Assembly: GCA_028583405.1 (NCBI GenBank)
Contig: CM053260.1
Coordinates: 12,112,660-12,176,659, forward strand
DNA: 64,000 nucleotides
Reading direction: 5' to 3'
Origin: Pogonophryne albipinna
Lineage: Eukaryota > Chordata > Actinopteri > Perciformes > Artedidraconidae
The notes below the pieces were generated by a model. That model had not been told where the DNA came from. It worked only from the letters and a program-made list of their open reading frames with translations, and searched no databases. A program made the translations under genes and the position numbers. How positions within the stretch are numbered: the first letter of the stretch is position 1; every line of letters begins with the position of its first letter. Positions 62,515 through 64,000 of the stretch are shown one piece after another.

Positions 62515-63439
62515 CAGTTGCAAGAAAAAGTATGTGAACCCTTTGGAATTACCTGGATTTCTGCATAAGTTGGTCATAAAATGTGTTCTGATCTTCATCT
62601 AAGTCACAACAATAGACAAACACAGTCTGCTTAAACTAATACCACACAAACAATGATATGTTTTCATGTTTTTATTGAACACACCATGTAAACATTCACA
62701 GTGCAGGGTGGAAAAAGTATGTGAACCCCTAGGCTAAAGACTTCTTCAAGAGCTAATTGGAGTCAGGAGTCAGCCAACCTGGAGTCCAATCAATGAGACA
62801 AGATTGGAGGTGTTTGTTAAAGCTGCCCTGCCCTATAAAAAATACACACCAGTTTTGAATTTGCTATTCTTAAGAAGCATTGCCAGATGTGAACCATGCC
62901 TCGCACAAAAGAGCTCTCAGAAGACCTACGATTAAGAATTGTTGACTTGCATAAAGCTGGAAAGGGTTCCAAAAGTATCTCTAAAAGCCTTGATGTTCAT
63001 CAGTCCACGGTAAGACACATTGTCTATAAATGGAGAAAGTTCAGCACTGTTGCTACTCTCCCTAGGAGTGGCCGTCCTGTAAAGATGACTGCAAGAGCAC
63101 AGCGCAGAATGCTCAATGAGGTGAAGAAGGATCCTAGAGTGTCAGCTAGAGACTTAAAGAAATCTCTGGCACATGCTAACATCTCTGTTGACGAATCTAC
63201 GATACGTAAAACACTGAACAAGAATGGAGTTCATGGGAGGACACCACGGAGGAAGCCACTGCTGTCCAGAAAAAACATTGCTGCACGTTTGAAGTTTGCA
63301 AAAGAGCACCTGGATGTTCCACAGCACTACTGGCAAAATATTCTCTGGACAGATGAAACCAAAGTTGAGTTGTTTGGAAGGAACACACAACGCTATGTGT
63401 GGAGAATCCAAAGGGTTCACATACTTTTTCTTGCAACTG
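62515..63439 (+). mobile_element. Tc1/mariner transposon, internally deleted
   Basis: A 925-bp element flanked by TA (62,513-62,514 and 63,440-63,441). The ends are inverted repeats of about 34 bp beginning CAGTTGCAAGAAAAAGTATG and continuing TGAACCCTTTGGA. An internal direct copy of the end motif (AAAAAGTATGTGAACCCC, about 62,713-62,730) remains on the left only, as in IR/DR-type Tc1 elements. A complete member would be about 1.6 kb. Here the transposase reading frame jumps straight into the right terminal repeat, so the deletion removed the 3' half of the gene and the inner right repeat. Confidence 0.93.
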
Positions 63440-63453
63440 TACATACAAATTAA
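62896..63453 (+). pseudogene. Truncated Tc1-like transposase
   Basis: The open frame has 185 codons where family members have about 340. Residues 1 to about 110 form the paired-like bipartite helix-turn-helix DNA-binding region ([39 protein letters not shown], the GRP linker [14 protein letters not shown], then a second helical half through STIRKTLNKNGVHGR). Then come RRKPLLSRKNIAARLKFAKE and the first catalytic Asp in WTDETKVELFG. After YVWR the frame enters the right inverted repeat, so the second Asp and the final Glu/Asp of the DDE triad are missing. It cannot be catalytic. A DNA-binding fragment could in principle still be made. The frame is otherwise free of stops, which suggests a fairly young copy. 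Confidence 0.93.
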
Positions 63454-64000
63454 AAACGGATAAATGACACAGGGATTCTTAAAATATTTGTTCTTTCAAA
63501 TGTACACATCCAACACTTAACACGGAGCTAAAAGCTTTTTTTCCCCTCTTGTTACATTCCCTTGTATTCTGTTTGCAAACCACATTCTTCACCACAAAGA
63601 GTATCCGTTACTGTTAGACACTGCCCTATATTTGACATTGTAGAAGAGAGAAACCTGATCATATAGTAAACAGTGGCTGGGTCTATAATTCCACATCCTG
63701 GTTTTAATGTATCACAAGAAGGAGGAGGGCTTTTTTTTTTTTTTTAAACACCTTTCCTCGAAGGCGTGATAGTCAGGGAGTGTTCAGAGATTCAGAAGCT
63801 CTCCTGTATATACAATACTTTGCTGCTGACTGGAAATACTTGACGTACATTTCAAAAGTCTCAGCTCTTTTGGGAACCGAAAGTTCTTTTGATCTCAAGA
63901 TATGAGAAATCGAGGTAAGATTTCACTTTACTTCCAAAACAAGTAGTCAAGGTTTTATGTCTGCCAATCTTCATCTATCTTCTCTTTGTGGTTTCAGCTG
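63454..64000. other. Window end, no gene recognised
   Basis: A T run is at about 63,730-63,745. The last bases (TCTTCTCTTTGTGGTTTCAG then CTG) look like a 3' splice acceptor at 63,997, but no downstream sequence is available to judge an exon. Confidence 0.3.

Noticed and set aside
62896..63453. Functional Tc1 transposase
   Set aside because: Only the DNA-binding half and the first catalytic Asp are present; the rest of the catalytic domain is deleted.

Overview
This window is eukaryotic nuclear DNA from a ray-finned fish, very probably a teleost. It is AT-rich, has vertebrate-type split genes with GT-AG introns and long CA/TG microsatellites, and carries typical teleost repeats: Tc1/mariner, hAT and TTAA-type MITEs, tRNA-derived SINEs, a 5'-truncated LINE and a tyrosine-recombinase retrotransposon. 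The species cannot be fixed from the sequence.

Layout. Positions 1 to about 19.4 kb show no convincing coding exon. They hold repeats: a LINE 3' tail, a tRNA-type SINE, two long dinucleotide arrays, and a 1.3 kb fold-back-like transposon at 11.94-13.25 kb whose long terminal inverted repeats are built from a 21-bp tandem unit. From 19.77 to 56.12 kb lies one large plus-strand gene, rebuilt here as 17 coding exons that join in frame to 783 codons plus a stop. Its first six exons encode a CFAP20-like domain and its last exon ends in a tyrosine-rich DP-x-TG-KYYEL tail. I call it the orthologue of CFAP20DC (human C3orf67). A sequence matching the RFX X-box consensus lies about 217 bp upstream of the start codon, which fits a ciliary gene.

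Intron 15 (40.65-55.04 kb) is 14.4 kb long and carries a nest of mobile elements: a TTAA-flanked element with a second element inside it, a hAT MITE with a perfect 8-bp target duplication, a 45-bp tandem array, and the end of a tyrosine-recombinase ORF split by a LINE insertion. The whole 44.4-51.7 kb block may itself lie between two matching inverted TTAA-type ends.

Downstream, four small exons (57.77-59.37 kb, plus strand) join into an 82-residue single-pass membrane protein that I do not recognise. The last 4.6 kb holds an internally deleted Tc1/mariner element (62,515-63,439) and otherwise no visible gene.

All exon joins, domain names and repeat families come from reading the sequence and from memory of the families. 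No search or alignment was run.
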